A DNA stretch of 64,000 nt from Phosphoribacter sp037046615. Its GTDB lineage: Bacteria; Actinomycetota; Actinomycetes; Actinomycetales; Dermatophilaceae. Below are positions 49,819 to 57,169 of this stretch, piece by piece. Each line of letters starts with the position of its first letter. Within the stretch, counting starts at the first letter, position 1. Below the pieces are notes generated by a model, which was not told the DNA's origin, did no database searches, and worked only from the letters and a program-made list of their open reading frames with translations. A program made the position numbers and the translations under genes. The stretch is taken from contig JBAOHD010000015.1 in assembly GCA_037046615.1 (NCBI GenBank), positions 124,001 to 188,000 of the forward strand, in the 5' to 3' direction.

Positions 49819-50866
49819 TCAGGCGGCGACCGTGTAAGTGGAGCCGGAGCTGCCGGGCACGAAGGCGTCGGGCAGTGCGGCGGCGAGGGCGTGTTGGGCG
49901 CGCCATCCGGTGCAGTGGCCAGGCAGGAGGAGTTCGGGGGCGAGGTCGCGCAGGGCGGTGACCGTCGGCGCGATGATGGGCTCGAACGCCGGACCGGCCA
50001 GGTGGAAGCCGCCGATCATCGCGGCGAGCTGGTCGACGCCGGTCAGGCGCATCGCGTGGCGGACGATGTTGACGACGCCCGCGTGCCCGCACCCGGTGAC
50101 GATGACCAGGCCCTTGCCGCGCACGTTGACGACGAGCGCCTGGTCGTCGGGGACCGCCCGGTCGGGCACCCACGCCGCGCCGTCCCACGCTTGGTGAGCG
50201 GGCGGCATACCGAGCTCGAAGTCTGTGACGCGGTCGACCTCGCCGGTGACGAGGACCGACCCGTCGAGCAGGAGCGACGGGGCGCGGCGTTCGATGAGCG
50301 CGAAGCCGTCCGCCGCCAGCGCCGTCGGCGAGAGGGTGGGCAGCTCCCACTCGGTGCCTGGGATCGCGAAGCGGCGGCGGGTCCACGCGAACGGGTGGAT
50401 CGTCAGGGGTATGCCGCGCCGGCCGTAAGTGCGCGCGAGGCCTTCGAGGCCGCCGGCGTGGTCGAAGTGGCCATGCGACATGACGACCGCCTGGGCTTCG
50501 CGTAGGTCGAGGTCGAGGCGGCGGGCGTTGTCGAGCATGGCGTCGGGGGACAGGCCGGTGTCGAAGATCAGGCGCCAGGTGCGGTCGCCGCGGGTGACGG
50601 TGACGAGCGTGGAGTAGCCGTGCTCGGCGCGCATCCCTAAAACCGTTGCGCCGCCGAGGAATTGGCCTGCCCGCGTGGAGGCGGCAGCCGATCGGCGCGC
50701 GGCGGGTGCGGCTGTCGTCGGTGAGGAGGCCGTCGTAGACGTTGTCGACGAGCGTCGTGATCGAGACCGAGTCGACGGGTTCGAGTCCGATCGGGTCGAC
50801 GGCGTCTCCGGGGGCGTGGCGGGGCGATGGCGAGGGCGAGCTGGCCGGGGTCGGCGTGCTCAGCAA
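49819..50866 (-). pseudogene. Metallo-beta-lactamase-fold hydrolase with an N-terminal frameshift
   Basis: The main frame (49819 to about 50,690) encodes 'MRAEHGYSTLVTVTRGDRTW', the zinc motif 'VVMSHGHFDHAGGLEG', 'VIVTGCGHAGVVNIVRHAM' and 'GGFHLAGPAFEPI', a family often called MBL-fold dihydropteroate-synthase-related. The expected start of the domain ('SVSITTLVDNVYDGLL') is in another frame further upstream (about 50,700-50,790). The shift lies near 50,690-50,720. A TTG at 50864-50866 could start the upstream part. Substrate is unknown. If the frameshift is real, the enzyme would lack its first strand. Confidence 0.75.
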
Positions 50867-50899
50867 GGCACATGGGTCCCGACCCTAGCGAGCCAGCGG

Positions 50900-51322
50900 T
50901 CAGCTGACGAGGAGATAGTCGACTCCGAGAAGGTCGTAGGTCCGCCGAGCTCGGAGGTCCCGCGTGAGCAGGCGGCGGGCGTTGGTGCGGGACGCCTCGC
51001 CAACGAGTGCGTCATAGACCGCGCCGCCGACGATGCCAGTGGTCGCCAGCCGCGATCGCAGGGCGGTGCTTGCGCTCTCCGACAGCCACGCCACCTCGGG
51101 GAACACCCGGTCGATGAGGCGGGCCGCGTCCGTCGGGTCGACGGCAAGGTGCCCCGGGAGGCGGGTCAGCACGGCGAAGACCTCGGATGCCGCGTGGCCG
51201 GCGAGGGCGGGCCGGTAGCGCTGCACGGCCGCTCGGCATTGAGCGTGCGCTGCGTGACCTGCGTCGAGCGCGGCGATCGCAACGCTGGTGTCGACGGCCC
51301 AGCTCCTAGCGCTGGCCATCAT
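50900..51322 (-). CDS. PIN-domain toxin (VapC-like)
   Basis: This 140-residue PIN-domain protein has 'SWAVDTSVAIAALDAGH' (Asp), 'AASEVFAVLTRLPG' (Glu), 'GAVYDALVGEAS' (Asp) and 'LLTRDLRARRTYDLLG'. It starts MMASARSWAV within the end of the antitoxin gene, overlapping by 17 bases. The pairing with an AbrB-type antitoxin is a known VapBC variant. Confidence 0.87.
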   Translation of the reverse strand: MMASARSWAVDTSVAIAALDAGHAAHAQCRAAVQRYRPALAGHAASEVFAVLTRLPGHLAVDPTDAARLIDRVFPEVAWLSESASTALRSRLATTGIVGGAVYDALVGEASRTNARRLLTRDLRARRTYDLLGVDYLLVS

Positions 51323-51551
51323 CCCGCCAGCGTTGGACGTCGGCATCGCTCATCGACATCCCTCGAATGGCCTCGATGACCGGCCAGCCGTCGACCTCCA
51401 CGATCCGTCGAGCCGGTCTGCGGACCGGTGTGAGAAGCAGCCCATCGCCCGTCACGGTCACATCGAACTGGGCCTCGGGGGTCAGCCCGAGCTGATCCCG
51501 GGCCTCCTTCGGGATGACCACTCGCCCTGCCTTGTCCAGGGATGCCATCAT
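51306..51551 (-). CDS. AbrB/SpoVT-type antitoxin (VapB-like)
   Basis: This 81-residue protein begins MMASLDKAGRVVIPKEARDQ, a swapped-hairpin AbrB DNA-binding domain ('GLTPEAQFDVTVTGDGLLL'), with a C-terminal toxin-binding helix ('SMSDADVQRWRDDG'). It is translated ahead of, and overlaps, the PIN toxin gene. Confidence 0.88.
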   Translation of the reverse strand: MMASLDKAGRVVIPKEARDQLGLTPEAQFDVTVTGDGLLLTPVRRPARRIVEVDGWPVIEAIRGMSMSDADVQRWRDDGQR

Positions 51552-51641
51552 GGCATCCACGGTACCATTCCGGAGAGTAATTGAGCCGCGTTGCACCTGA
51601 GGGTGTGGCCCGTTGACGCCTGCCCTCGCTGCTGGGACCGT

Positions 51642-52069
51642 ATGCCGATGACCTGCGTCTTCTGCGCGATTGTGGCCGGGGAGGTGCCGTCGTCGCTGGT
51701 CTATGAGGACGATCGCGCCATCGCCTTCATGGACCTCCACCCCGTGACGCCCGGTCACCTGCTGGTGATCCCGAGACGCGCACGCGGCGACGCTCGATGA
51801 CCTCGACCCCGCTGACGCCGAGCGGATGATGTCGGTGGCTCAGCACCTGGCCAGAGCGCTGCGTCGCTCGACGGTGCCGACCGATGGCATCAACCTGTTG
51901 CTCGCCGACGGCGCGGCGGCTGGCCAAGAGGTCTTCCACTGCCACCTGCACGTCATTCCGCGCACGGCCAGAGACGGCCTGGTCATCGACGCACCGTTCG
52001 TGAGTCCGCCCCGATCAGAAGCTCGACGCCCACGCCGAGGCCATCAGGTCGGCCCTGGGCCCGCAGTGA
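51642..52069 (+). pseudogene. HIT-family nucleotide hydrolase with two one-base insertions
   Basis: The start MPMTCVFCAIVAGEVPSSL and 'DLHPVTPGHLLVIPRR' are in one frame. An extra base near 51,780 moves the rest ('DAERMMSVAQHLARALRRS' and the histidine triad 'VFHCHLHVIPRTARDG') to the next frame. A second extra C near 52,013 shifts the C-terminus, which should read 'KLDAHAEAIRSALGPQ' and stop at 52067-52069. Without these bases it would be a normal 141-residue HIT protein that hydrolyses nucleotide phosphoramidates or dinucleotides. Confidence 0.82.
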
Positions 52070-52170
52070 CGTGACGGGCGGCCGGCGGGAAGGCCGCTGC
52101 GGCGCGTAGACGGCATACCTCTGAGCTTGTCCTCTGCTTGTTCTGCGTTTTGTCCTCGGCGCGTCCTCGG

Positions 52171-52590
52171 TCAGACGAGCACGACCTGGGCGAAGCCCCC
52201 TGCTCCGGCGACGACTTTCGCGTCCCGGGTCCACAAGGGCCGTTCGATCCGAGCGGCGAGCGCGACGTAGGCGCCGTCGTAGGACGTCAGGTTGTGCCGC
52301 ATGCTCCAGATGCGAGCGCGTTGGTCGGCGTCGCCGGGCGACGTGATGATGGGTAGGTCCGAGTAGTCCGCCAGGGCTTCCCCGGCCCGCACCTGATCAA
52401 GGTGGCCGGAGCGCACCAAACCACGGACGGCGCTGAGCACCTCGTAGTCGATGAGTGCGGGGGCATGGAGTCGTCGCTGCGCGATCGCGGCCCGCAGGTG
52501 CCGTGCGCTGGGCATCGTCAGGACGTCGACGACGACCGAGGCGTCAACGACGATCGCACCATCCGCGCGGCCCGGCGAGTCACCGACCAT
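52171..52590 (-). CDS. PIN-domain toxin (VapC-like)
   Basis: This 139-residue PIN-domain protein has 'AIVVDASVVVDVLTMPS', 'ALIDYEVLSAVRGLVRSG', 'TSYDGAYVALAARIERPL' and 'WTRDAKVVAG', so all expected acidic residues are present. The ATG (52588-52590) lies inside the end of the antitoxin gene. Confidence 0.88.
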   Translation of the reverse strand: MVGDSPGRADGAIVVDASVVVDVLTMPSARHLRAAIAQRRLHAPALIDYEVLSAVRGLVRSGHLDQVRAGEALADYSDLPIITSPGDADQRARIWSMRHNLTSYDGAYVALAARIERPLWTRDAKVVAGAGGFAQVVLV

Positions 52591-52810
52591 CGCGGTCGGC
52601 ACGGATCAGATCGACGCTCGACACGTCGGAACCACCCGCGCGGTGGTCGATCCGAGTCAGCACGTCGGCCAGATCCGGGGTGCTCGCCTCCCGCTCAAGC
52701 AGATCACGCACGTATGCCGTCAGGCTCTGGCCCCGGCGGGCGGCTCGGACCTTCAACTCGTCCCGGGTGCGTGGATCGAGCCCCCTGACCTGCAGCAACG
52801 TAGATGACAT
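52580..52810 (-). CDS. RHH-type antitoxin (FitA-like)
   Basis: This 76-residue protein opens with 'STLLQVRGLDPRTRDELKVR' and 'GQSLTAYVRDLLEREAS', a ribbon-helix-helix of the FitA type, and ends in an acidic toxin-binding tail. It overlaps the PIN gene by 11 bases. Confidence 0.87.
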   Translation of the reverse strand: MSSTLLQVRGLDPRTRDELKVRAARRGQSLTAYVRDLLEREASTPDLADVLTRIDHRAGGSDVSSVDLIRADRDGR

Positions 52811-52828
52811 GCATCTAATCTACATCTA
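52801..52828. promoter_or_regulatory. Repeated TAGATG boxes over the antitoxin start, probable autoregulatory operator
   Basis: TAGATG (52801-52806), CATCTA (52812-52817) and CATCTA (52823-52828) form an inverted pair plus a direct copy spaced 11 bases, in an AT-rich patch spanning the antitoxin ATG. Antitoxins of this class bind such palindromes. Confidence 0.5.
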
Positions 52829-52963
52829 AAGGTTGCTCGTGCGCGGGTTGAAGCTGGGGTCGCCGCAATCGACGTGACGTCCGTGTCGGGGACACGATCC
52901 TCCACACGGATCAAGGAGTACGCGAGGGACGCCGGTGATCTCTTCGTAGTGAGCGGGGTCCAT
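52826..52963 (-). CDS. Possible 45-residue Cys-containing small protein
   Basis: From ATG 52961-52963 the frame reads MDPAHYEEITGVPRVLLD, then 'PCGGSCPRHGRHVDCG' and 'PSFNPRTSNL'. The CxxxC and the third Cys in a short, well-formed frame look protein-like, but I recognise no family. It would run into the antitoxin's promoter. The remainder of 52,811-53,244 shows no other gene. Confidence 0.3.
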   Translation of the reverse strand: MDPAHYEEITGVPRVLLDPCGGSCPRHGRHVDCGDPSFNPRTSNL

Positions 52964-53244
52964 GACGACATCGTGTCAGTGGCGCGTGGGACTCTCGTTG
53001 CATGGCGGAGTTCGCCTTCATGGTGAGAGAAGACTGGGCTCAGCGGGTACCGCGATGCGGCAGAACAGCGCCGCGAGGTGACAAAGCCTGCTCCACAGGT
53101 CGTTCAAACGCACGGGTCGCTGGATTCCGTCGCTGCTCTTGCGAGCAGACCGGGACAGCCTCGGCGGAGCCGTAGACATCCTGGGTTCCGTCCAGTCGAT
53201 TGCCCCGTTCACCAGTTCGTCCGCCCGACATCACCTCGCCACAC

Positions 53245-53652
53245 TCACCCCAAGTGCTCGAACGACTCTTCGCCCGGTCGCCAGCACATCCACTCGCCTG
53301 GCTCGCCCAGTTCGGGGGACCCATTTATCCTTAGCAGCGCGATCTCGACATGAACCTCGTCCAGCGTGGGGTTGATGTGGATCTCCCCGGTGCTCAACGC
53401 GATGCGTAGGCCAATGCCGGTTTTCTCTGAGGTCGCCAGGACGGTCCCACCACACAACTGGCGCAGGCTGTCGGCGTAGCCGAGGTCGGAACCGCCCCAT
53501 CTTCGTCCTTCGAAGGTGACTATCGGCCACACCTCGACGTTCATGATCGCTTCGTCAAACTGGAGTTGCAAATAGCTGTCAAGCACGAATGTCACGGCGA
53601 CGAGTCGATCGCCGATCAGCCGGGACAGCAACGCGTTGGGCACGTATGGCAT
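53245..53652 (-). CDS. Hypothetical immunity-like protein (family A)
   Basis: This 135-residue protein starts MPYVPNALLSRLIGDRLVAV and is rich in beta structure ('DSYLQLQFDEAIMNVEVW', 'LSTGEIHINPTLDEVHVEIAL' shown here by its core 'TLDEVHVEIALLRI'). The C-terminal segment 'EWMCWRPGEESFEHL' recurs in the shorter protein at 59,407. Small, acidic, soluble proteins of this kind often serve as immunity proteins; no toxin gene is seen nearby, so that role is only a guess. Confidence 0.55.
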   Translation of the reverse strand: MPYVPNALLSRLIGDRLVAVTFVLDSYLQLQFDEAIMNVEVWPIVTFEGRRWGGSDLGYADSLRQLCGGTVLATSEKTGIGLRIALSTGEIHINPTLDEVHVEIALLRINGSPELGEPGEWMCWRPGEESFEHLG

Positions 53653-53780
53653 GGATCCTCCTCTCAGCGATGGCGGTTGCCTGGTTGACTCAGGGACTAC
53701 ATGACGGACGCGAGCGATGACCTCAATCAACGGTTCTCCCGTCTACAGCCCCCCACTCCTTCCGCTTGGGCGGCGTGCGC

Positions 53781-53993
53781 CTAGTGCGCCCAGCCGCGCT
53801 GCCGGCCTCGGTGAGGAATGTGATGACGCTCCAGCAACTGCGCTGTTTCGTCAACGTAGTGATCGCGCAACGGTATGCCGTGCAGGCCGTCCATCTTGCA
53901 GAGCTCGTAGGCGACCTCGGGTGCGAGGCACCGATCGACCAAGAGCATGTGCTCGCCCTTACGCGGCCTTGGCCGCCCAATCCCGGTGTTCAT
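53781..53993 (-). pseudogene. DUF5615-like PIN toxin, degraded
   Basis: The frame beginning MNTGIGRPRPRKGEHML then 'LLVDRCLAPEVAYELCKMDG' and 'GIPLRDHYVDETAQLLE' has the N-terminal pattern of DUF5615 PIN-like toxins. The next expected segment ('VTFLTEAG') is in another frame, and the C-terminus with the remaining acidic residues is missing. It overlaps the DUF433 gene by 35 bases, as expected for this pair. Confidence 0.6.
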
Positions 53994-54396
53994 CGACTGC
54001 GGCCACCTCCTGCACGGTGAGCCCGTACTGCTGCATCACTTCGTCGACAGAGTCGCCGCCCGCGAGACTCCCAAGGGCTGCGAAGACTGGAACTCGGTTT
54101 CGGAAGAAGGTCATCCGCCCGGCGTTGAAGCGCGGGTCGATCGTGACGCACGGGATGCGGACCTCGAACGCAACTGGATAGCCATCGTCCTCGAATATAA
54201 GCGGCTTGAGGTGATCTTCGAGGACCTCAACAAAGGCGTGCTGGCTCGTCTTCACCCGGTAGAGCCAGCTGGGACTCTGCCGGACGTAGGCGTAAGCGCC
54301 GTTGGTGACCAGGCGCTTGTTGGCCAAGGCGAAGGGCGCGTCGAACCGCTGGCGGATCCACAGGGCTGCTGTCTCGACCTCAGAGGGAGCAAGCAT
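53959..54396 (-). CDS. DUF433-type antitoxin
   Basis: This 145-residue protein ends in the DUF433 helix-turn-helix pattern: 'RVPVFAALGSLAGGDSVDEV' and 'MQQYGLTVQEVAAVDEHRD'. The N-terminal region ('LAPSEVETAALWIRQRF') is a longer form found in many DUF433 antitoxins. DUF433 proteins pair with DUF5615 PIN toxins, consistent with the degraded toxin gene just downstream. Confidence 0.72.
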   Translation of the reverse strand: MLAPSEVETAALWIRQRFDAPFALANKRLVTNGAYAYVRQSPSWLYRVKTSQHAFVEVLEDHLKPLIFEDDGYPVAFEVRIPCVTIDPRFNAGRMTFFRNRVPVFAALGSLAGGDSVDEVMQQYGLTVQEVAAVDEHRDWAAKAA

Positions 54397-54437
54397 TTCC
54401 TGCGGCGGGACAAGATTGCGAAACGCAGTTCGTCTCG

Positions 54438-54983
54438 CTAACTTGTCCAGTTCTCCGGCAGCTGCGTCAGCAAGGATTCCAGCTGGGGTTGGACGGACAC
54501 CGCCGTGTCGATCCGGATGATGCGGTTCTCGTCGTCGGTCGGCCAGGGTTCAGTGGCTGCGTTCCGGGCTAGGACGTCTTCCCATGTCGGCTCCAGGGTT
54601 GAGGTGAAGCCACGGTCGCGGGATGCCAGGCGCTGCTGGTGAACGGCCTTGTCGGAGCAGGAGACCTCCACCCAGGAGAGTCCCGTGCCGCACTCGCTCG
54701 CCAGGTCGCGCCACATCTGACGCGCAACTTCCACATAGTTGGCGGCGTCGATGATCACCGAGTGTCCGAGCGTGACGGCATCCCGGGCGATGACCTCAGC
54801 AACCAGGTATGCCGCCACTCCCGTCTCGTGCGTCGGCTCAAGTCCCGCCCGGTGCAAAGCATCTTCGATCGGGTCGACCGAGACGACCACCGCCCTGGCA
54901 CTGCGAGCCAGCTCGAAAGCCACGGTTGTATTGCCCGAACCAGGCAGCCCTGATAGAGCAACCAGTGTCAGCGCGTCAGTCAT
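54438..54983 (-). CDS. AAA-type ATPase/kinase-like protein with altered Walker A
   Basis: This 181-residue P-loop protein resembles zeta-toxin/adenylylsulfate-kinase-like AAA_33 proteins: 'LTLVALSGLPGSGNTTVAFE' with a P-loop, 'VVVSVDPIEDALHRAGLE' and 'HSVIIDAANYVEVARQMW'. The usual Walker lysine (GSGKTT) is Asn (codon AAT), which should abolish or lower nucleotide hydrolysis. The start is ATG 54981-54983. It contains the last GTATGCCG copy in the window (54,807). Confidence 0.75.
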   Translation of the reverse strand: MTDALTLVALSGLPGSGNTTVAFELARSARAVVVSVDPIEDALHRAGLEPTHETGVAAYLVAEVIARDAVTLGHSVIIDAANYVEVARQMWRDLASECGTGLSWVEVSCSDKAVHQQRLASRDRGFTSTLEPTWEDVLARNAATEPWPTDDENRIIRIDTAVSVQPQLESLLTQLPENWTS

Positions 54984-55037
54984 GGGCTCAGTCTGACAAG
55001 GCGCGCCCGACAAGAAGCCCGGAAGTGACACATTGCG

Positions 55038-55113
55038 CCGGAACCTACACGAGCGTGTAGGTTCCGGCTCTTCCTGTCCGGGCTGCAGGCCTCTGACCTG
55101 TAGCCCGGACAGG
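55038..55113. terminator. Two adjacent perfect hairpins
   Basis: CCGGAACCTACACG / CGTGTAGGTTCCGG (55038-55067) is a 14-base stem with almost no loop. CCTGTCCGGGCT / AGCCCGGACAGG (55073-55113) is a 12-base stem. They mark the left border of the IS-rich zone and may end transcription from the IS side. Confidence 0.6.
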
Positions 55114-55213
55114 ATGGAGAGACGGCGTTCGTCTCACTGTCTTGTCCAGATTCTCGACAGGCGCGGCATGGTTGAGGAGGTCCCAAGGCGGGGAGCAGTA
55201 GATGCAGTCCTAG

Positions 55214-55361
55214 ATCGTGTCCCGACTGGCGGGTAGGTCGCTCGTTGAGTGCTGATGGGATGTCGTGCCCCACCCGTGGTGGTGAGCACTGATCCATTAG
55301 GTCGCTGCCTGGGCGGTCTCGGCTCATCTGTGAGGTTTTCGAGCGTGAGGAGCAGGAGGAG
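55214..55361 (+). ncRNA. Putative IS110 bridge RNA region
   Basis: These 148 non-coding bases lie between the left edge of the IS110 element and its transposase gene. In characterised IS110/IS621 elements this end encodes a structured bridge RNA that base-pairs target and donor DNA. I see GC-rich complementary patches (e.g. CCCCACCCGTGG / GGTGGTGAGCACT region) but did not derive loops. Confidence 0.4.
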
Positions 55362-56582
55362 GTGGTCAAGGTGATCTTCGTCGGGAATGACTGGGCTGAG
55401 GATCATCACGACGTGCATGTCATGAACGCCGAGGGAAAGAAGCTGGCCGCTCGACGATTCAGTGAGGGCGTGGCCGGCCTGAGCGCTTTCCACGCGTTGA
55501 TCGCCGATCACGCCCAGGACCCCGCTGAGGTGCTGGTCGGGATCGAGACCGACCACGGCCTGTGGGTGGCCTCGCTGGTCGCCGCCGGGTACCGCGTGTA
55601 CGCGGTCAACCCCAAGGCTGTGGCCCGGTACCGGGAACGGCACAACGTCGGCGGCGGGAAGTCCGACGCCGGGGACGCGAAGGTCTTGGCCGACCTGGTC
55701 CGCACGGACGCCCACAACCACCGCGAGGTCGCCGGCGACAGCGACCACGTCGCCGCGGTCAAGGTCTTGGCGCGGGCCCAACAGTCGCTGGTGTGGTCCC
55801 GAAACCGGGAGTGCAACCGGCTGCGGAACACGCTGCGGGAGTTCTATCCCGCCGCGCTGACGGCGTTCGAGGACCTGCACGACCGGGACGCCCTGGCCGT
55901 GCTGGGGCGGGCCCCGGACCCGGTCACCGCGGCCCGGTTGAGCCTGTCCCAACTGACCTCGACCCTGCGCACCGGCGGTCGACGCCGCAACCTGCAAGCC
56001 ACCGCCGAGAAGATCCAGGTCATCCTGCGGACCGAGCAGATGCGGGCCCCACAAGCCCTCGCCTCGGCCTACGCCGCTGTCGTCACCGCCCAGGTCGGGG
56101 TCATCACCGCGTTGAACGCTCAAGTCGCTGGGCTCGAGGCACAGCTGGAGCAGTGTTTTGAGCAGCACCCGGACGCCGACGTCATCCTCTCGCTTCCAGG
56201 CCTGGGAGACATCCTCGGCGCCCGGGTGCTCGGCGAGTTCGGAGACGACCCCGAACGCTTCGCTGACGCCAAGTCTCGCAGGAACTACGCCGGCACCTCA
56301 CCGTTGACCATCGCCTCGGGCAAGAAGCACGCGGTCCTGGCCCGCCACGCGCGCAACCGGCGCCTGTACGACGCGGTCGACCAGTGGGCCTTCTGCTCCC
56401 TCCAAGCAAGCCCCGGTGCCCGGGACTACTACGACCAGCGACGCGCCGCCGGGAACACCCACCACCAAGCCCTACGCGCCCTGGGCAACCGCTGGGTCGG
56501 CATCCTCCACGGCTGCCTCAAACACCACACGCCCTACAACGAACACACCGCCTGGGGACACCGACAACCCGCAGCCGCTTGA
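55362..56582 (+). CDS. IS110-family transposase (DEDD recombinase)
   Basis: This 406-residue protein has the N-terminal RuvC-like DEDD domain ('VIFVGNDWAEDHHDVHVM', 'VLVGIETDHGLWVASLV', 'GGGKSDAGDAKVLADLVR') and the C-terminal Transposase_20 domain with 'VILSLPGLGDILGARVL', 'AGTSPLTIASGKKHAV' and the conserved Ser region. It appears intact. The acidic residues needed for catalysis (Asp in VGND, Glu in GIET, Asp in SDAGDA) are present. Confidence 0.93.
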   Translation: MVKVIFVGNDWAEDHHDVHVMNAEGKKLAARRFSEGVAGLSAFHALIADHAQDPAEVLVGIETDHGLWVASLVAAGYRVYAVNPKAVARYRERHNVGGGKSDAGDAKVLADLVRTDAHNHREVAGDSDHVAAVKVLARAQQSLVWSRNRECNRLRNTLREFYPAALTAFEDLHDRDALAVLGRAPDPVTAARLSLSQLTSTLRTGGRRRNLQATAEKIQVILRTEQMRAPQALASAYAAVVTAQVGVITALNAQVAGLEAQLEQCFEQHPDADVILSLPGLGDILGARVLGEFGDDPERFADAKSRRNYAGTSPLTIASGKKHAVLARHARNRRLYDAVDQWAFCSLQASPGARDYYDQRRAAGNTHHQALRALGNRWVGILHGCLKHHTPYNEHTAWGHRQPAAA

Positions 56583-56607
56583 CACGTTACGACCCTGGGA
56601 TATCTAG

Positions 56608-57169
56608 GATCCGGCGGGCGTAGGCGTCGGTGACGAACGCGACGTACACCCATCCGGACCAGGTGGAGACGTAGGTAATGTCAGCGACCCAGAGCCGGTC
56701 CGGCGCGCTCGGGGTGAAGTTCCGTCCGACCAGGTCCCGCGCTCGGTCCGCGGCAGGGTCGGGGATTGTCGTCTTCTTGACCTTCCCGCGGACCGCGCCG
56801 CTCAGGCTGTCGGCGTGCATGAGCCGCTCCACGGTGCACCGGGCCACGGCGATGCCTTCCCGGTTCAGCGCCAGCCAGACCTTCCGGGCGCCGTACACGC
56901 CGTAGTTGGCGGCGTGGACCCGGCGGATCTCACCAAGCAGGTACTCATCGCGCTGATCACGAGCGGTCGGGGACTTCCCGACATGCTCGTAGTACGTACT
57001 CGGGGCCACCTTGAGGCCGTGCTCCGTGAGCACGGCACAGATGGGCTCGACACCCCACCGCAGACCACCGGGTTCTCGGTGGTCCGCGTGTTCGCGAATG
57101 AAGTCCACGATCAGCGGGAAGGCCGGTCGAGCTCGGCACGCGAAGAAAGCCGCCGCGGCTTTCAAGATC
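56608..57169 (-). pseudogene. IS3-family transposase OrfB, 5' fragment
   Basis: This reverse-strand fragment carries 'FIREHADHREPGGLRWGVEP', 'ICAVLTEHGLKVAPSTYYEH' and 'DRLWVADITYVSTWSGWVYV' with the first catalytic Asp, then stops at the IS110 border after 'AYARRIL'. The N-terminus joins across the IS30 element to OrfA ('KRANSILKAAAAFFACR'). The part with the second Asp and Glu is missing here. Confidence 0.85.

Larger units (their letters stand above)
215..54814. repeat. Dispersed octamer GTATGCCG / CGGCATAC, about 83 copies
   Basis: By eye I find about 45 GTATGCCG and about 38 CGGCATAC on the given strand, most followed by YG (GTATGCCGYG). Simple base composition (70% GC) predicts about two in the window. 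Copies lie both within genes, in more than one reading frame, and in spacers. First at 215, last at 54,807-54,814; none afterwards. Confidence 0.85.
55210..56607 (+). mobile_element. IS110-family insertion sequence inserted in an IS3 orfB
   Basis: The element lies between two CTAG tetramers (55210-55213 and 56604-56607). Joining the flanking sequence across it on the reverse strand restores the IS3 codons for Arg-Arg-Ile-Leu-Gly. IS110 elements have no terminal inverted repeats and insert site-specifically, which fits. Confidence 0.75.

Noticed and set aside
50780..50815. tRNA-like sequence GGGTTCGAGTCCG
   Set aside because: It is part of the MBL gene; no cloverleaf arms are found around it.
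53723..54181. Forward-strand open frame over the DUF433/PIN-like genes
   Set aside because: Composition is Arg/Ala/Ser-rich shadow sequence and the reverse frames have recognisable domains.
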